Below are positions 43,390 through 55,648 of a stretch of 64,000 nt of DNA, piece after piece; position 1 is the stretch's first letter; every line of letters starts with the position of its first letter. The notes below the pieces were generated by a model, which was not told the origin of the DNA, made no database searches, and saw nothing but the letters and a program-made list of their open reading frames with translations. The translations under genes and the position numbers were made by a program. Source of the DNA: Craterostigma plantagineum (Eukaryota > Streptophyta > Magnoliopsida > Lamiales > Linderniaceae); assembly GCA_027422505.1 (NCBI GenBank), contig JAPQWV010000017.1, positions 18,787,501 to 18,851,500 of the forward strand, written 5' to 3'.

Positions 43390-44768
43390 ACCAGTTGTTA
43401 GGACTTTATATCGTTGTTGTTCGAAATTACGGGTGCTGATAGCAGTCGTTGTTCGTTGATTGTCCAGGGCAAAAATGAATACTTTCAACATTCCCGCCAC
43501 TTTCATCAGTTTTTTCAAATCTCCAACGACAACGATCTACAATTTTTCATACATCCCGACTCAGAGAACAATTGTGTTGAGGTTTTTGTTGAAATAGTTG
43601 AAAATTCAAACTTTGATTTGAACGAAGAGCCTCATCGGAATTTTGAAGTTGGTTCTTCGAGTTATACATGTCCGGATTTTTCCGACATTGTCTCAGTTAC
43701 GGCAGGGTTCAGCAATGTTTCTCTGGAGAGGCCGACGCTTGGTTTTCCGTTCAATATGCCAGAATCCGTTGCAGAGCCCGTGCTAGACTTCGTGCCTGAA
43801 CCCGAGGAAGACGTTGATGTTAGTGATTCAGAAGCAGACGATGAGGATCCACTGTCCGAGTTACCCGATCCCAACGACGACAACGAGAACAAACGATACC
43901 AAATGTTACTGGTCCTATGTTGTTTCAGCCCGTCCCATTTTTCCAAACGTACCAAATGCCACCTCCCGGTGGTGACGAATACGGTGGTTACAGGGAGTTT
44001 TACGATAAAGAAAATTCTATGTTTTGTCGAGGTATGATTTTTCAAACTAAGAAACATTTACAACATGTCGTCGACGATTTTTCGATCAGGGTTGCTAGAC
44101 GCGAGTACAACGTCAACGAGAGCAGCAGTACACGCTGGAGTGTTCAATGTGATCACACGACTGATTGCTCTTGAGACTGGGGGCATCCTTCAAGCCAAAA
44201 CAAAGGTTACTGATCTATTACAAAATTTGAAGGACCACACACTTGCTATATGACTGAGCTGGCGAGCACACACCGTAACATATCTCGAAATTTTATTGCT
44301 GATATGTTGGTTGGAACCGTGAAAGTCGATCCGCAATTCCTGTCGAAGAATGTCCAACAACTCGTGAAGGATAGATATGGCTTCGATATCATATATTCAA
44401 GTTTGGCATGGTCTGAAAAGAGCTATGGAAAATGTTTACGGTACGTGGGAGGAGTCTGTTACCAAACTCCCAACATTTATGAAGGCGTTGCAGCATTACA
44501 ACCAAGGGACAATCGTGAGGTGGCTGAATCTGCCGACAGAAAGACCTGGACACTTCGTGCTCGGGTATGTCTTTTGGGCTTTTAAACCGAGAATCGATGT
44601 TTTGAAACATTGTCGAAAGGTTGTTTGTGTCGATATTATACTTCAAATTTAGACACAAACTACTGATTGCTACGTCGCTGGACGCCAACCAAAACGTCTT
44701 TCCTCTGGCGTTTGCCATTGTCACGGAAGAAAGTACACACTCATGGACTTGGTCCCTTACTAATTTCA
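43390..44768 (+). pseudogene. Transposase remnant in the second MULE copy
   Basis: Matches codons from about FEITGADSSRCSL to just past the first catalytic region of the transposase at 32944-34527. It lacks the first 36 or so codons, has several frameshifts, and around 44634 the sequence that encodes CVDGTHLYSKF is shortened so that only CVD remains before unrelated residues. The second D, the E and the SWIM finger are deleted. It cannot encode an active enzyme. Confidence 0.88.
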
Positions 44769-45720
44769 TGCGGCTGCATGCGATCAATGCACTCGCGGAT
44801 CGTGCGTATGTTCGAATTCGTCGATGTAGTAAAATCGAAGAATGAGTTCCACCTGTCAAATATTTACACGACATTTATATATGTAAGAATGTAAAATCTT
44901 TAGCAACTGTCGAAGAACGATCAGACCTCGCAGCATGTGGCGGGGCCGGTAAGAGTATCCCGTCGACGACCTGGGGCTCCATCGTGATACGAAGATCACC
45001 CCGTACTGGCTGAAATGACAAAATCCTCACATATGCCCATGCCTAAAACAAATCACTTGTTCTAAGTAAATGTTTAAATAATTAGAATATAATAACGTTT
45101 TCTATATAATTACCTGCAACAGCCGTAGGGGTCCGCCTATTTAGCTTTTTCGGCTCGACTGTCGAACAAAACTCTCTGTATAGGAATGCCAGTACCGCAC
45201 TGCCCCAACTATATGTGCTCACGTCGTCAATATCCTCCAACAGCTGAAGGTAAGACAATGATACGGTGCTAGCGCTACAATCGGGGAACATCACGGCACC
45301 GAAGAGCAGCATCGCATAACCCCGTGATGATTGTTCGACCTCTTCCTCATCGCTATCATCCGTTATCGGGTGGTGCAACAACCAACTCGATAACGACTTC
45401 ATCGGAAGCGATGACCCCCTAATTTTATCCGCAGGCGGTCTAAAACCTAGCAACTCCTCTCACTCGTCCATCCACTGGGTGACCGTCCTAGTATGGATCA
45501 CACCAGAGACACAGCTACCATCTACAGGCAACCCCCACAAGATACCTACGTCCGGTAAGGTAACAGTCGCCTCCCCAACAAAAAAATAAAACATATGGGT
45601 CTCCTTTCCTCCAACGCTCTACCACCGCTGTAATCAAATGAGGGTCAACCCTCTGCGACATACAGCTGTAGACGCTGTACAGATCCATATCGTTCAACTT
45701 TCCTAATAAGCGACCGTGAA
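44769..45720 (-). pseudogene. Mobile domain gene remnant in the second MULE copy
   Basis: Corresponds to exons 1-3 of the gene at 36237-38403. It starts within exon 3 and runs rightward through exon 2 (44930-45055) and exon 1 (45115-45720), where it stops abruptly inside exon 1 against GC-rich sequence, losing about the first 60 residues. Frames break near 45455 and 45590. In exon 2 it reads TTGTCATTTCAG where the other copy has TTGCCTTTCAG, and only this copy keeps the frame there. Confidence 0.85.
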
Positions 45721-45721
45721 G

Positions 45722-46130
45722 GTTCAGTGCAGCGGGGCAGTGGACGGCGGGGCGCGGGCGACGGGGCAGCGCTGGGGGAGGCGCAGTGGGGCAGCGGGGG
45801 GCAGCGTGTCGGGGTGGCCGGGCAGCGTGCACGTCGGACGGGTAAAGGGGCGCGGAGGGGCAACGGGTCGCGGTTGGGGCAGGTGGTCGCAGCGGGGCGG
45901 CGGGGCAGGCGGGGCGGCGGACGGCGGGGCGCGGAGGTCGCGGCGGGAGGTGAGGGGTTTAGCGAGTCGACTGCGTGAAGGCAGAGGCGGCGGGGCAGCG
46001 GCGGCCGGTGAGGTGTGGCGTCGGCGGCGGCGTGCAGCAGGTCTCGGATGCGGCAGCGTCTTCGTCGTCTCGTCATCGCCGTCGGAATCGTTTTCGTCGT
46101 CATCTCGTCTTCTTCGTCGCGGCTGTAGGG
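45722..46130. repeat. GC-rich minisatellite in the second MULE copy
   Basis: Degenerate GGCGGGGC/GCAGCGGGG repeats in the same position as 38510-39110 in the first copy but shorter and with a different unit order. Confidence 0.8.
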
Positions 46131-46596
46131 TTTATTGAAAACGAGATCTAATTCGTATGCTGGGAGTACGAGTTAGAGTAACTCGTACTTCCAGGTTACG
46201 AGTTACTTCACGTTAGACGCACGCGCCAGCGTGTAGTAACTCGTAGTCTTGGAATACGTGTTACTCTAACTCGTACTCCTAGAGTACGAAACTCTTATTT
46301 TGTTAATGGTTAGGTTTTTTTGTTTATTTCGTTAATGATTGATATTTTTTAATTATTTTATTAAAAATATCCATTATGTTTACCGTCTTAAATCGGCGAT
46401 AGTTTAATAAATCTGTGGATTCGAAATCATAACATTTTCCTATAGATATTGATTCGACCCCTTTACCGATACGCTAATCAAAATTAAATATATTTTCCTT
46501 TAATTTGAATGTTTGCATGAGGTCCTCAAGTCAAAGTTTAATATTCGCACTATCAATGTGATCCTATAAAATAAAATTACAAAACTTTCATCTTAT

Positions 46597-47528
46597 TTCA
46601 ACGAAATTTTGATTTGGGAAGTTACAAATGGTCCTTTACCGTGAAGTGAACCCAAAATGTCCCAAAGGTCTTTGAGTGAACAAACACTACCTCCACTTCA
46701 TATAACACACGACGTCAGCGGCTTTGTCTCTTTCACATGACTCAAATCTTAATAATATTTATATAATCATTACCAGACGCAATTACTCATACACGTCTCA
46801 ATTCAACTGCGTAGTAGGTAGACTCATAGCTCAGAGAGGAAACATAAAGAATTGGTTCAGCAGCATTAGGATTTCTGCTCAATCGATGCGGTCCAAGAAA
46901 GCTTGTGGTGATCTCCGGCGACCGTCGTCGTGGCGTACGCGGAGATGTCGGCGGCGAGTTTCCATCTTTATTGCCCGAGGAAGTCCACTACATCAAAGAC
47001 CCATATGCAAGATCGTTGGCTCAGAGGATTCAGAGTATACCTGTAAAGGTTTTGTCTTTATCGTTTTCCCAATTTCTGCATTAAAAAAATTGAAATTGAA
47101 ATCAGCTGCATATGTTGAGCCCTAATCATCCGATTATGTTTTGTTTCAAAGATATTTCTGAGTATTTAGTTTCATATATTTTTATTTCTCTATGTTTTCT
47201 CATCCATGGACTTATAATGATTAGCTATGCATGGATGAGGCAGCCTTTTCTTTTGTTCTTCATCTTTCATTTGTGGTAGGTAATAAGAGATGATGATTTC
47301 ACTTGAGGTTTCTTGAATGAACAGTTTCCTGTTTATTCTTTCTGGGCAATTAGTTTGTAGAGTATAGAGATGAAATTCGATAAATTGAAACGTCAACCAA
47401 TGATTTCGAAGGTTGAATTTACGGAAAGGTGCATAATGAGTAGCTGCGTGACACTGGATAGTAGGGACGACAAAAACCCACTGGTCCACCTCCATTGTTT
47501 TGACAGGTTTGTTATCTCTCAATCTCTG
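46597..47528 (+). repeat. Tandem duplication unit A (hydrolase promoter and exons 1-2)
   Basis: About 930 bp matched by the sequence starting at 47529. The junction TCTCAATCTC|TGTTCAATGAAATTTTG shows head-to-tail duplication. The second unit continues, after two transposon insertions, to 56690. Confidence 0.88.
46850..47506 (+). pseudogene. Alpha/beta-hydrolase exons 1 and 2, upstream duplicate
   Basis: Exon 1 (about 46850-47047) is the counterpart of 47783-47980, but the start codon is changed (GAATTGGTTCAGC versus GAATGGGTTCAGC) and a frame change follows. Exon 2 (about 47361-47506) reads MISKVEFTERCIMSSCVTLD and ends HLHCFDR at a GTTTGT donor. In this copy exon 2 is in better order than the downstream one. 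No further exons follow because the duplication ends at 47528. Not functional. Confidence 0.75.
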
Positions 47529-48008
47529 TTCAATGAAATTTTGATTTGGGAAGTTACAAATGGTCCTTTACCGTGAAGTGAACCCAAAATGTTCCAAAGG
47601 TTTTCAGTGAACAAACACTACCTCCACATCATATAACACACGACGTCAGCGGGTTTGTCTGTTTCAAAAGACTTAAATCTCAATAATATTTATATAATCG
47701 TTATCAGACGCAATTACGCATACACGTTTCAATTCAAATGCGTAGTAAGTAGACTCATAGCTAAGAGAGGGAAACAATAAGAATGGGTTCAGCAGCATTA
47801 GGATTTCCGATCAATCGATGCAGTCCAAGAAAGCTTGTGGTGATCTCCGGCGACCGTCGTCGTGGCGTACGCGGAGATGTCGGCGGCGAGTTTCCATCTT
47901 TATTGCCCAAGGAAGTTCACTACATCAAAGACCCATATGCAAGATCGTTGGCTCAGAGGATTCAGAGTATACCTATAAAGGTTTTGTCTTTATCGTTTTC
48001 CCAATTTC

Positions 48009-48439
48009 TGTTGACTAAGCTCAATAAACTAAAGTAAAACAAATATGTGGAGCCGAAAGTAGCGAACAAATGAAGAACATAAGCAATACATGTTTGAGAA
48101 GCAATCAATGAAGAGATAAGATGAAGTGGAAAAGTCAGAAAGGAGTTTGTTTTGTTGAAGTTTGTGTTTGGATTTTTGTACTTGATATTTCCTACAAATT
48201 GTATCAGTACGCATAGAAGATGTGAGCAAAATAATAGATTAAGAAGTCCCTCTCGTTTTTCTTCTTGCATGAGCAATATAGCAAGTGAAAAATATTAAGT
48301 ATCTTTACGTGAAAAATAGAGAACAAGAAAATTATTGTCGTCCTCATATCCTTAATTTAGACGTTAGTACAAGAACTCTCACACATAAATATTGTTCATA
48401 TCACCCTCTTCGTTCGAGCTCATATTTATAAAAACAACA
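48009..48439 (+). repeat. 5' LTR of the copia element
   Basis: 431 bp, partner of 55057-55471. Confidence 0.93.
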
Positions 48440-48442
48440 AAT

Positions 48443-48454
48443 TGGTATCAGAGC
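48443..48454 (+). promoter_or_regulatory. Primer-binding site, initiator tRNA-Met
   Basis: TGGTATCAGAGC three bases after the 5' LTR. Confidence 0.9.
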
Positions 48455-49540
48455 TATGTCACTCGGAATCATGCCGTCCCTCGCCTCACAAAACTCAACT
48501 ATGATAGTTGGGTTATCCGAATGAAGGTACTGCTCGGGTCGCAAGGCGTACGGAATATCGTAGAGAAAGGGTACACCGAACCGAAAAAAACGGATGATGC
48601 TGCTCAACTTAGGGCTTTGGATGATTCTCGTAAACTAGACCAGACCGCGCTCAACTTCATCCACCAAGCATTAGACGACCTCGGCCTCAAAAAGATAGCA
48701 GATGTGAAAAATTCGAAGGAAGCATGGAAAACTGGAGACAGCGTACAAAGGCGCCGACCGAGTAAAACAAGTACGGCTGCAAACTCTTCGTGGCGAATTC
48801 GAAATGACAAGAATGAAGAACGGCGAAGGCGTATCCGATTATATAACGAGAGTACGCACCATCTCGAATCAGTTAAAGAGAAACGACGAGGCTCTAACGG
48901 AAGCCCGAATCGTCGAGAAAATTCTCCGCTCCCTGACGGACGAATACGAGAACGTGGTATGTGCATTGAAGAATCCAAAAATCTCGAAGAAATGACGGTC
49001 GACGAACTCTCTGGTTCACTCGAAGCTCACGAGCAACGGAAGAAAAAGAAGAAGCAAGAATCTTTGGACGAGGCTCTGCAGACGAAATTATCACTTAAAG
49101 AGGACAAGGCGCTATATACGCATCACGGTCGAGGACGAGGATGAGGTCAACGAGGACGGGGCTTCGGCCAAAATTCAGGCCGAGGACGAGGATACAATCC
49201 GGAACAACGACAAACGAGCAATCAAAATTGGAGAGGACGAGGTCGAGCTCAAGGACGAGGTGGTCGCTCAAATCGACCGAGCGTTGAATGCTACAACTGC
49301 GGGAAGTTCGGATACTTCGCGAAAGACTGTTGGTCCGAAAAGAAGGTGGACGAAAATGCAAATCTAATCAAACAAGAAGAGCCAAAAGACGAAGGCGTTC
49401 TCTTGATGGCGCTCGAGGATACAGGTCCAGGCAACGATATGGTGTGGTATCTTGACACCGGTGCCAGCAATCATATGAGCGGGCATAAACATCTCTTCAC
49501 AAATCTGAAGAAGATCGATGACGGTCATGTATCTTTCTGA
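48455..49540 (+). pseudogene. Copia gag and protease
   Basis: Gag starts in the frame AVPRLTKLNYDSWVIRMKVL but without an ATG in that frame. It changes frame at about 48735 (YITRVRTISNQLK; ILRSLTDEYENVV) and again near 48990 (MTVDELSGSLEAHEQR). A CCHC zinc knuckle reads CYNCGKFGYFAKDC (about 49290-49330), and the retropepsin active site reads WYLDTGASNHM at about 49450. A premature stop at 49538 cuts the protease. Confidence 0.85.
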
Positions 49541-50088
49541 GACGCATCGAAGATAGAAGTCAAAGGCTGAAGGAAAATTTATTTCTCTCAAAATGATGGC
49601 AACCAGGGCTCGGTCAAGGATGTTTATTTCGTACCCGACTTGAAGAACATCTTAAGCATGGGGCAATTGCTTGAAAAAGGATGTTCAGTGTTCATGAATG
49701 ACTGCTCATTATAACTAAACAAAGACGGAAGAATGATCGCACGGGTTGAGATGGAAAGGAATTCCAGTTGAGGAGTTACTCGGAATGTCGCTTATTTACT
49801 ACGGCGACGAAGAATCAAATTATCAACAATACATCAATGAGAAGTTAATTCGATAACTTCGTTCATTGATGTATTTGATTTCACCAAAGAAAAATGACTC
49901 ATTAAAATTTATTAAATGATTCTGCGTACGAAAATAACGATTAATGATGGGAAGAAACTACTAGATTTAGATACGAAGCAACGTAAAATAAAGCAAATTT
50001 TATACCCTGAATATTCGGTTTGATAACCTGCTACTAATTCTTCCCTTTTTATGTTCAGACTCAACCTGAAGGCGATGCAAAAAAATGT

Positions 50089-50758
50089 TTGCAAGTTAAT
50101 GTGGAGGACAAAGACCATTTGTGGCATATACAGTTTGGTCATTTGCATTATGGTGGCCTAAAGGAGCTCTCCAAAAGAGGCTTGGTCCACGGAATGCTGG
50201 TGATAGAGGGCGGAAAGAAGCTTTGCGAAAGCTGCATAATCGGGAAACATACGAGGACGACATTCCAAAAGCAGGCAGAATATCGAGCGCGCAAACCGCT
50301 TGAGCTCATACATACAGATATATACGGGCCTATCACACCAGAATCATTCAGCGGAAGGAGATACTTTATCACTTACATCGATGACTACTCAAGAAAGACG
50401 TGGGTGTATTTTCTAAAGGAAAAATCAGAAGCATTCGAGACGTTTAAAAAGTTCAAGGCTATGATCGAGAAGGCGACGAGTTCAAACATCAAGGCGCTCC
50501 GTTCAGACCGAGGTGGAGAATACATGGCGGGCGCTTTCATATCTTTTTGCGAGGAACAAGGCGTCAGGAGATTCCTCACCGCACCATATTCGCCACAACA
50601 AAACGGTATGGCCGAAAGAAAGAACCGAACCATACTTGACATGGTTCGATCAATGTTGAAGAGCAAGGGAATGCCAAAGGAGTTCTGGGCCGAAGCGATA
50701 CGATGTGCTGTATATATTCAAAACCGATGTCCATATCACAACCTCGAGAATCGAACAC
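50089..50758 (+). pseudogene. Copia integrase, first part
   Basis: HHCC zinc-binding region (H in LWHIQFGHL and CESCIIGKH) followed by the catalytic core with IHTDIYGP, RSDRGGEY and PQQNGMAERKNRT, so all three acidic residues are present. The frame is cut at 50758 by the solo LTR; it resumes at 53102. Confidence 0.88.
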
Positions 50759-53096
50759 TGTTAGGGAGTGTGCCCTCGGAATGCCATACGAGGACTAGGA
50801 ATAGTATAGGGCACACGATGATGTATAGGTTGCTAGACAGTTTTATTGTATATACTGTCAAATAAATTAGTGAAGATGATTTTCATTATTATAAAGGCAT
50901 TATTATTTATTTATCAAATTTAAAGTCTGCTTGGCATCCGGCAGTGCGATAAATAAATAACACCAAAATGTTTGAGTTGGACGCTGATTCTCGTGGGGAC
51001 GAGAGAGGAGACACCGGATGATCCTTAATCTCAGCATTCAATAAAAAGTCCGAAAGTCTAAGGATTCCAGGTGGGTGACTAGATATCCAAATATAACTTA
51101 TCATTGACGACCACATAGCATCGGTAGTGTCACTGATTACCTGAGAGGTTGTGGGTCGTGATATTGGTGATCGGAGAGATTGCGTATTCGGACATTCGGC
51201 TCGTATTCGTCTCAATCACATGGCTAGGATGTTGTCAATGATTGAACGAATGACTATAGCAGCCTCAGACTGATAGGGTCACTGACGGATTTGCTTTCGC
51301 GATTTCGGTTTGTCGCTAGTTGGCTAGGTCCGCAAGTGTTAATATATGGGACACGGGCCAGCGGCGAAACGCAACCGACTTTACAGAGGTGATTGCTGGG
51401 CTCTGACTGCTATCGGGATTCACTGCCTATATTCGTATATGTTAATGTCCTATGAGGTAATCGGAGAACGACGATTATAAAGCCTTCGGCCGAAGCTTGG
51501 AAAACTTGCTTGTATTAGATATGGACCGGAGTTTAAATAATCGGTTCAGTCTCGATTATAACATAGAGTTAGGTTAGTGAGTTTGACATTTGCATGGCTC
51601 TCACCTAACCGGGATGCAAGTGAAAGGTGTAAGAAGTATTTAAATGTATACAGTATAGTCGGTTCGCCCGAATTTCGATTAGATCAAAATTCGTTCTCAA
51701 CTGGGATCTGTCCGGTACCGCGGGATTGGCTAGGCGAATACCGGGACTCATGGATTCCTTCCATGCCAGTTGAGACGGACCTAGAGAGTCGCGCTTAAAA
51801 ATGGTAATGAACTCGAACGAAAATGGCGGGCTTTTCTCTCGAACCTAACGAATGAGATTCGTTGAGGTAGTGGCATAGTTGATACGAGGTGTCGATGACT
51901 TAGTTAAATTCCAGTGACGGTCACGGAAATAATAGGACTTAAAATTGTCTTAAGTGCTTTTAATTAATTAACTAAGTGAGACTCAATATAATTAAAATAA
52001 TTAGATTGGATTTAATTATTTTAGTATTTAAAGTTGAGGGACTAAATTGAGAATTTAGAAACCTCAAGGGCCGAATTGAAATTATTAAAAATAAAAGAAT
52101 AAAAAAGAAAAGAAAATCTCTTCACCGCCCACGTTGGGATGTGTTGAACAAGAGACTCGCTTGTTTTTATTTTGAGTCATTTAACAAGTGTCACACATGA
52201 CACTTGTTTCATTTAATATAAATAAATAAACAAATAAATATATAAATAAAGGGCATAAAAGAAGAGATTAACGTGAGATGAAAATGGAATAAGTTTAGAA
52301 CTTGGTTGATATAGTTAGAAATAAAAACTAGAGAAAAGAAGTAGAAGTTGTAGAACTTCTCAAGCCATCGGGAGCAGTCTCGGAGGTTCGATCAAGGTCA
52401 TACCAGCATGACGATCTAGCCCGGAGGCCCCGGGATCCAGACGAGGAGTAGCGACGTCCATCCGAGGCGACGACAGAAGAAATCCCGTTCACCGAAGATA
52501 TGCCTCGAATCCTAACAATATTTATGAAAAATACCAAACGGTATCGGAATAATTCAAAAGACCCTTTGTTGCGAACCTCGGGAAGTGTAAAATTATTCTG
52601 GAAATTTTGGTATCGATCAGAAATCATTTCGATCATCAAATAGTCGAAAGACGGCAGGCTGCCGCTTTACTGGAATTGATAGTTTCGAGCCACAGAATTG
52701 ATTTTACGAAAAATACCAAACGACATCGGAATAATTTGAAAAACCCCTCGTTGTGAATGTTGGGAAGTGTAGAATTATTCTGGAAAATTTGGTGTTGATC
52801 GCAAATCATTTCGGTCACCAAATAATCGAAAAACAACTGGATGCCGCTTTGTTCGATTAGTTTGGAACTAAATTATTAATTCGAATAAATTTGAAATAAA
52901 TTCGAATTAACCGTGGTCTCCCGAGGCTTAGGGAAGTATCTCAGGTCTCGGGAGAAGCCGAAGGGCGTAAGGTCGAATTTAGATATTAAAAATCGAAAAT
53001 TCGTCACCCTACGTCGCTCGGTTCAAATCGCGCTTCTGCTATTGCCAAGTTGCGTTGTTCGGGGGCCGGTGTCGATTAATCAGGCCCACCCCAACA
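50759..53096. mobile_element. Solo LTR nested in the copia integrase
   Basis: 2,338-bp unit starting TGTTAGGGAGTG and ending CCCACCCCAACA, with TSD AACAC at 50754-50758 and 53097-53101. Copia coding sequence resumes immediately after the second TSD. An internal tandem duplication of about 183 bp (GAAAAATACCAAACG at 52526 and 52709) is present. No PBS or protein was found. Its family is unknown to me; a non-coding LTR element with terminal repeats too diverged to see is the alternative. Confidence 0.82.
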
Positions 53097-53101
53097 AACA
53101 C

Positions 53102-54230
53102 CACAGGAAGCATGGACTGACCAAAACCCGACGGTAGCGCACTTCAAAATATTTGGAAGCGTAGCGTATGCACATGTGCCGGATCAGAAGAGGACCAAGA
53201 TTGATGACAAAAGCAAAAAGCTCGTGTTTATTGGGTACGATGAGAAGACGAAGGTGTACCGGCTCTATGATCCAGAAAATAAAAAGTGATAGTAAGTCGA
53301 GATATTCAAGTAGACGAAGAAAATTCATGGAACTGGAACGATGAAGAAAATACAACGGAGGGAGAACCACTGATCATTGCACCAATACCCGTTCCGGTGT
53401 CTTCTCAAGAAAACTATGAGGAGGACGAACCAAGGCAGCCGAGGATGCGAAGCATGCAGGATCTGTACACGTTAACTAAACAGGTTCACCTTGTCTGCTT
53501 ACTAGCCGACTCGGAACAAATTAGTTTCGAAGAAGCCATAAGTGACAAGAGATGGAAATCGGCGATGGACGAGGAAATAAAGGCAATCGAAAAGAGCGAT
53601 ACATGGAAACTTGTGGAGTTGCCAAACGGACATAAACCCATTGGAGTCAAATGGGTTTATAAGAAGAAGATGAATGCTCAAGGAAAAGTTGAACGTTACA
53701 AGGCAAGATTGGTAGCTAAGGGCTATCGACAACAAGCGGGAATAGATTACGACGAAGTTTTTGCTCCCGTTGCTAGAATGGAGACAATCCGTTTGCTCCT
53801 GGCTCAAGCTGCACAACTCAATTGGCCAATCTACCAGATGGATGTGAAGTTCGCTGTTTTGAACGGGGAACTTGAGGAGGAAGTCTACGTGGAACAGCCC
53901 CCGGGATACTCAAAATCGGGAGAAGAAGGCAAAGTGCTGAAATTAAAAAAAGTGCTTTACGGGCTAAAGCAAGCGCCTCGAGCATGTAACACCCGGATCG
54001 ACGGATATTTCAAAAAGAACAAGTTCGAGCAATGTCCATTCGAGCACGCTCTCTACGTCAAACAAGAAGGAAAGGAAATGATCATCATCGCACTCTACGT
54101 CGATGACCTTATTTTCATGGGAAGCAATGGGAAAATAGTCAACGACTTCAAGAAAGCAATGATGAAAGAATTCGAGATGACGGACTTGGGACTAATGAAG
54201 TACTTTCTCGGTCTCGAAGTCGAGCAATGA
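53102..54230 (+). pseudogene. Copia integrase C-terminus and reverse transcriptase
   Basis: After the nested LTR the integrase tail resumes (KIFGSVAYAHVPDQKRTKID; FIGYDEKTKVYRLYDP), with a stop at 53287. RT follows from about 53545: WKSAMDEEIKAIEKSDTWKL, KARLVAKGYRQQAGIDYDEVF, then YGLKQAPRACN and LYVDDLIFMG with the catalytic DD. The frame stops at 54228 before RNase H. Confidence 0.88.
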
Positions 54231-54387
54231 AGCATGGGAAATTTTGTGTCGTAAGAACCGTATGCGAAGGATATATTGAAGAAAAATAGAATGGAGAGCA
54301 ACCTGGTAGCGACACCGATGGACCTGGAACAAAATTGTCCAAGTTGACGGAGGACAAGGAGCGTATGCAACCAATTATCAAAGTCTC

Positions 54388-55053
54388 GTGGGCAATTTGC
54401 GATACTTAACCTGCACAAGACCCGATATTGCTTACAGTGTTGGAGTTGTTAGTCGTTATATGCAAGAACCGAGACAGTCACATCTCAAGGCGATCAAGAG
54501 GAGTTTACGATACATCCGAGGAACACAATCGCTCGGACTATTTTATCCAAAGGCGAGTGACTGCAAATTAGTCGGATATTCTGACAGCGATTGGTGCGGA
54601 GTATCGATGAATGAAGAAGCACTGGCGGCTACGTATTCTATCTCGGGAATACGGCATTCACTTGGTTATCCAAAAACCAATCGATCGTGACTCTATCAAC
54701 CTGCGAAGCGGAATACGTGGCAGCATCTTGGTGTGTTTGTCACGCAATTTGGCTGAGAAATTTATTGCTCAAGTTGAATCTTCAACAAGTTGAGTCAACT
54801 GAAATTCGTGTAGATAATAAATCGGCGATCGAGTTGGCGAAAAATCCGGTCCATCATGAAAGAAGCAAGCATATTGATGCTCGATTTCATTTTATTAGGG
54901 AGCACGTTAAAATGGAGAAGTGAAGATGGTGCACATAGCAAGTCTGGACCAAGTTGCGGATATTTTCACGAAACCGTTACCGACAAGCACATTCGAAAAC
55001 CTAAAGAGGATGCTCGGGATGAAAGACAGGAAGACATTGAGCTTAAGGGGTGA
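54388..55053 (+). pseudogene. Copia RNase H
   Basis: GNLRYLTCTRPDIAYSVGVV, then GYSDSDWCG with a catalytic aspartate, and, after a frameshift near 54680, STCEAEYVAASWCVCHAIWL and RVDNKSAIELAKNPVHHERS, keeping the E and D residues. The polypurine-like tract CTTAAGGGG lies just before the 3' LTR. Confidence 0.86.
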
Positions 55054-55056
55054 ATC

Positions 55057-55471
55057 TGTTGACTAAGCTCAATAAATTAAAGTAACAAAATATATGGAGC
55101 CGAAAGTAGCAAACAAATGAAGAAAATAAGCAATACATGTTTGAGAAGCAATCAATGAAGAGATAAGACAAGTGGAAAAGTCATAAAGTAGTTTGTTTTG
55201 TTGAAGTTTGTGTTTGGATTTTTGTACTTGATATTCCTATAAATTGTATCAGTACGCATAGAAGAAGATGTGAGCAAAATAATAGATTAAGAAGTCCCTC
55301 TCGTTTTTCTTCTTGCATGAGCAATAAGCGAGTATCTCTACGTGAAAAATAGAGAACAAGAAAATCATTGTCGTCCTCATATCCTTAATTAGACGTCAGT
55401 ACAAGAACTCTCACGCACAAATATTGCCCATATCACCCTCTTCGCTCGAGCTCATATTTATAAAAACAACA
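55057..55471 (+). repeat. 3' LTR of the copia element
   Basis: 415 bp, followed by TSD ATTTC. Confidence 0.93.
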
Positions 55472-55648
55472 ATTTCTGCATTAAAAAAAATTAAATCGAA
55501 ATCAGCTTCATATGTTGAGCCCTAATCGTCCGATTTTGTTTTGTTTCAAAGATATTTCTGAGTATTTAGTTTCATACATTTTTATTTCTCTGTGTTTTCT
55601 CATCCATGGACTTACACTGATTGTCTATGCATGGATGAGGCAGTCTTT

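Larger units (their letters stand above)
43237..46371. mobile_element. Second MULE copy, internally deleted
   Basis: The ends GGTATTTTTAATTAAATAA and, inverted, GATATTTTTAATAAAATAA belong to the same family as 32339-39368, with a near-perfect 9-bp TSD (CATTATGTG at 43228-43236, CATTATGTT at 46372-46380). At about 44768 the transposase sequence (TTACTAATTT) joins the middle of the mobile domain gene (CATGCGGCTGCATGCGATC), removing roughly 2.8 kb relative to the first copy. The palindromes near the ends are reduced to one or two per side. Confidence 0.92.
48009..55471 (+). mobile_element. Ty1/copia LTR retrotransposon, degenerate, with nested solo LTR
   Basis: LTRs 48009-48439 and 55057-55471 (431 and 415 bp; TGTTGACTAAG...AACAACA), TSD ATTTC at 48004-48008 and 55472-55476. 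Order gag, protease, integrase, RT, RNase H, with integrase before RT as in copia. The LTRs differ by several substitutions and a 16-bp net length difference, and the frames are broken in many places. It lies in intron 1 of the hydrolase pseudogene; the insertion site is confirmed by the uninterrupted sequence CCCAATTTCTGCATTAAAA in duplication unit A. Confidence 0.94.

Noticed and set aside
49815..49880. Small inverted repeat (ACATCAATGA / TCATTGATGT) in the copia internal region
   Set aside because: About 10-bp arms only, in decayed sequence; too weak to interpret.
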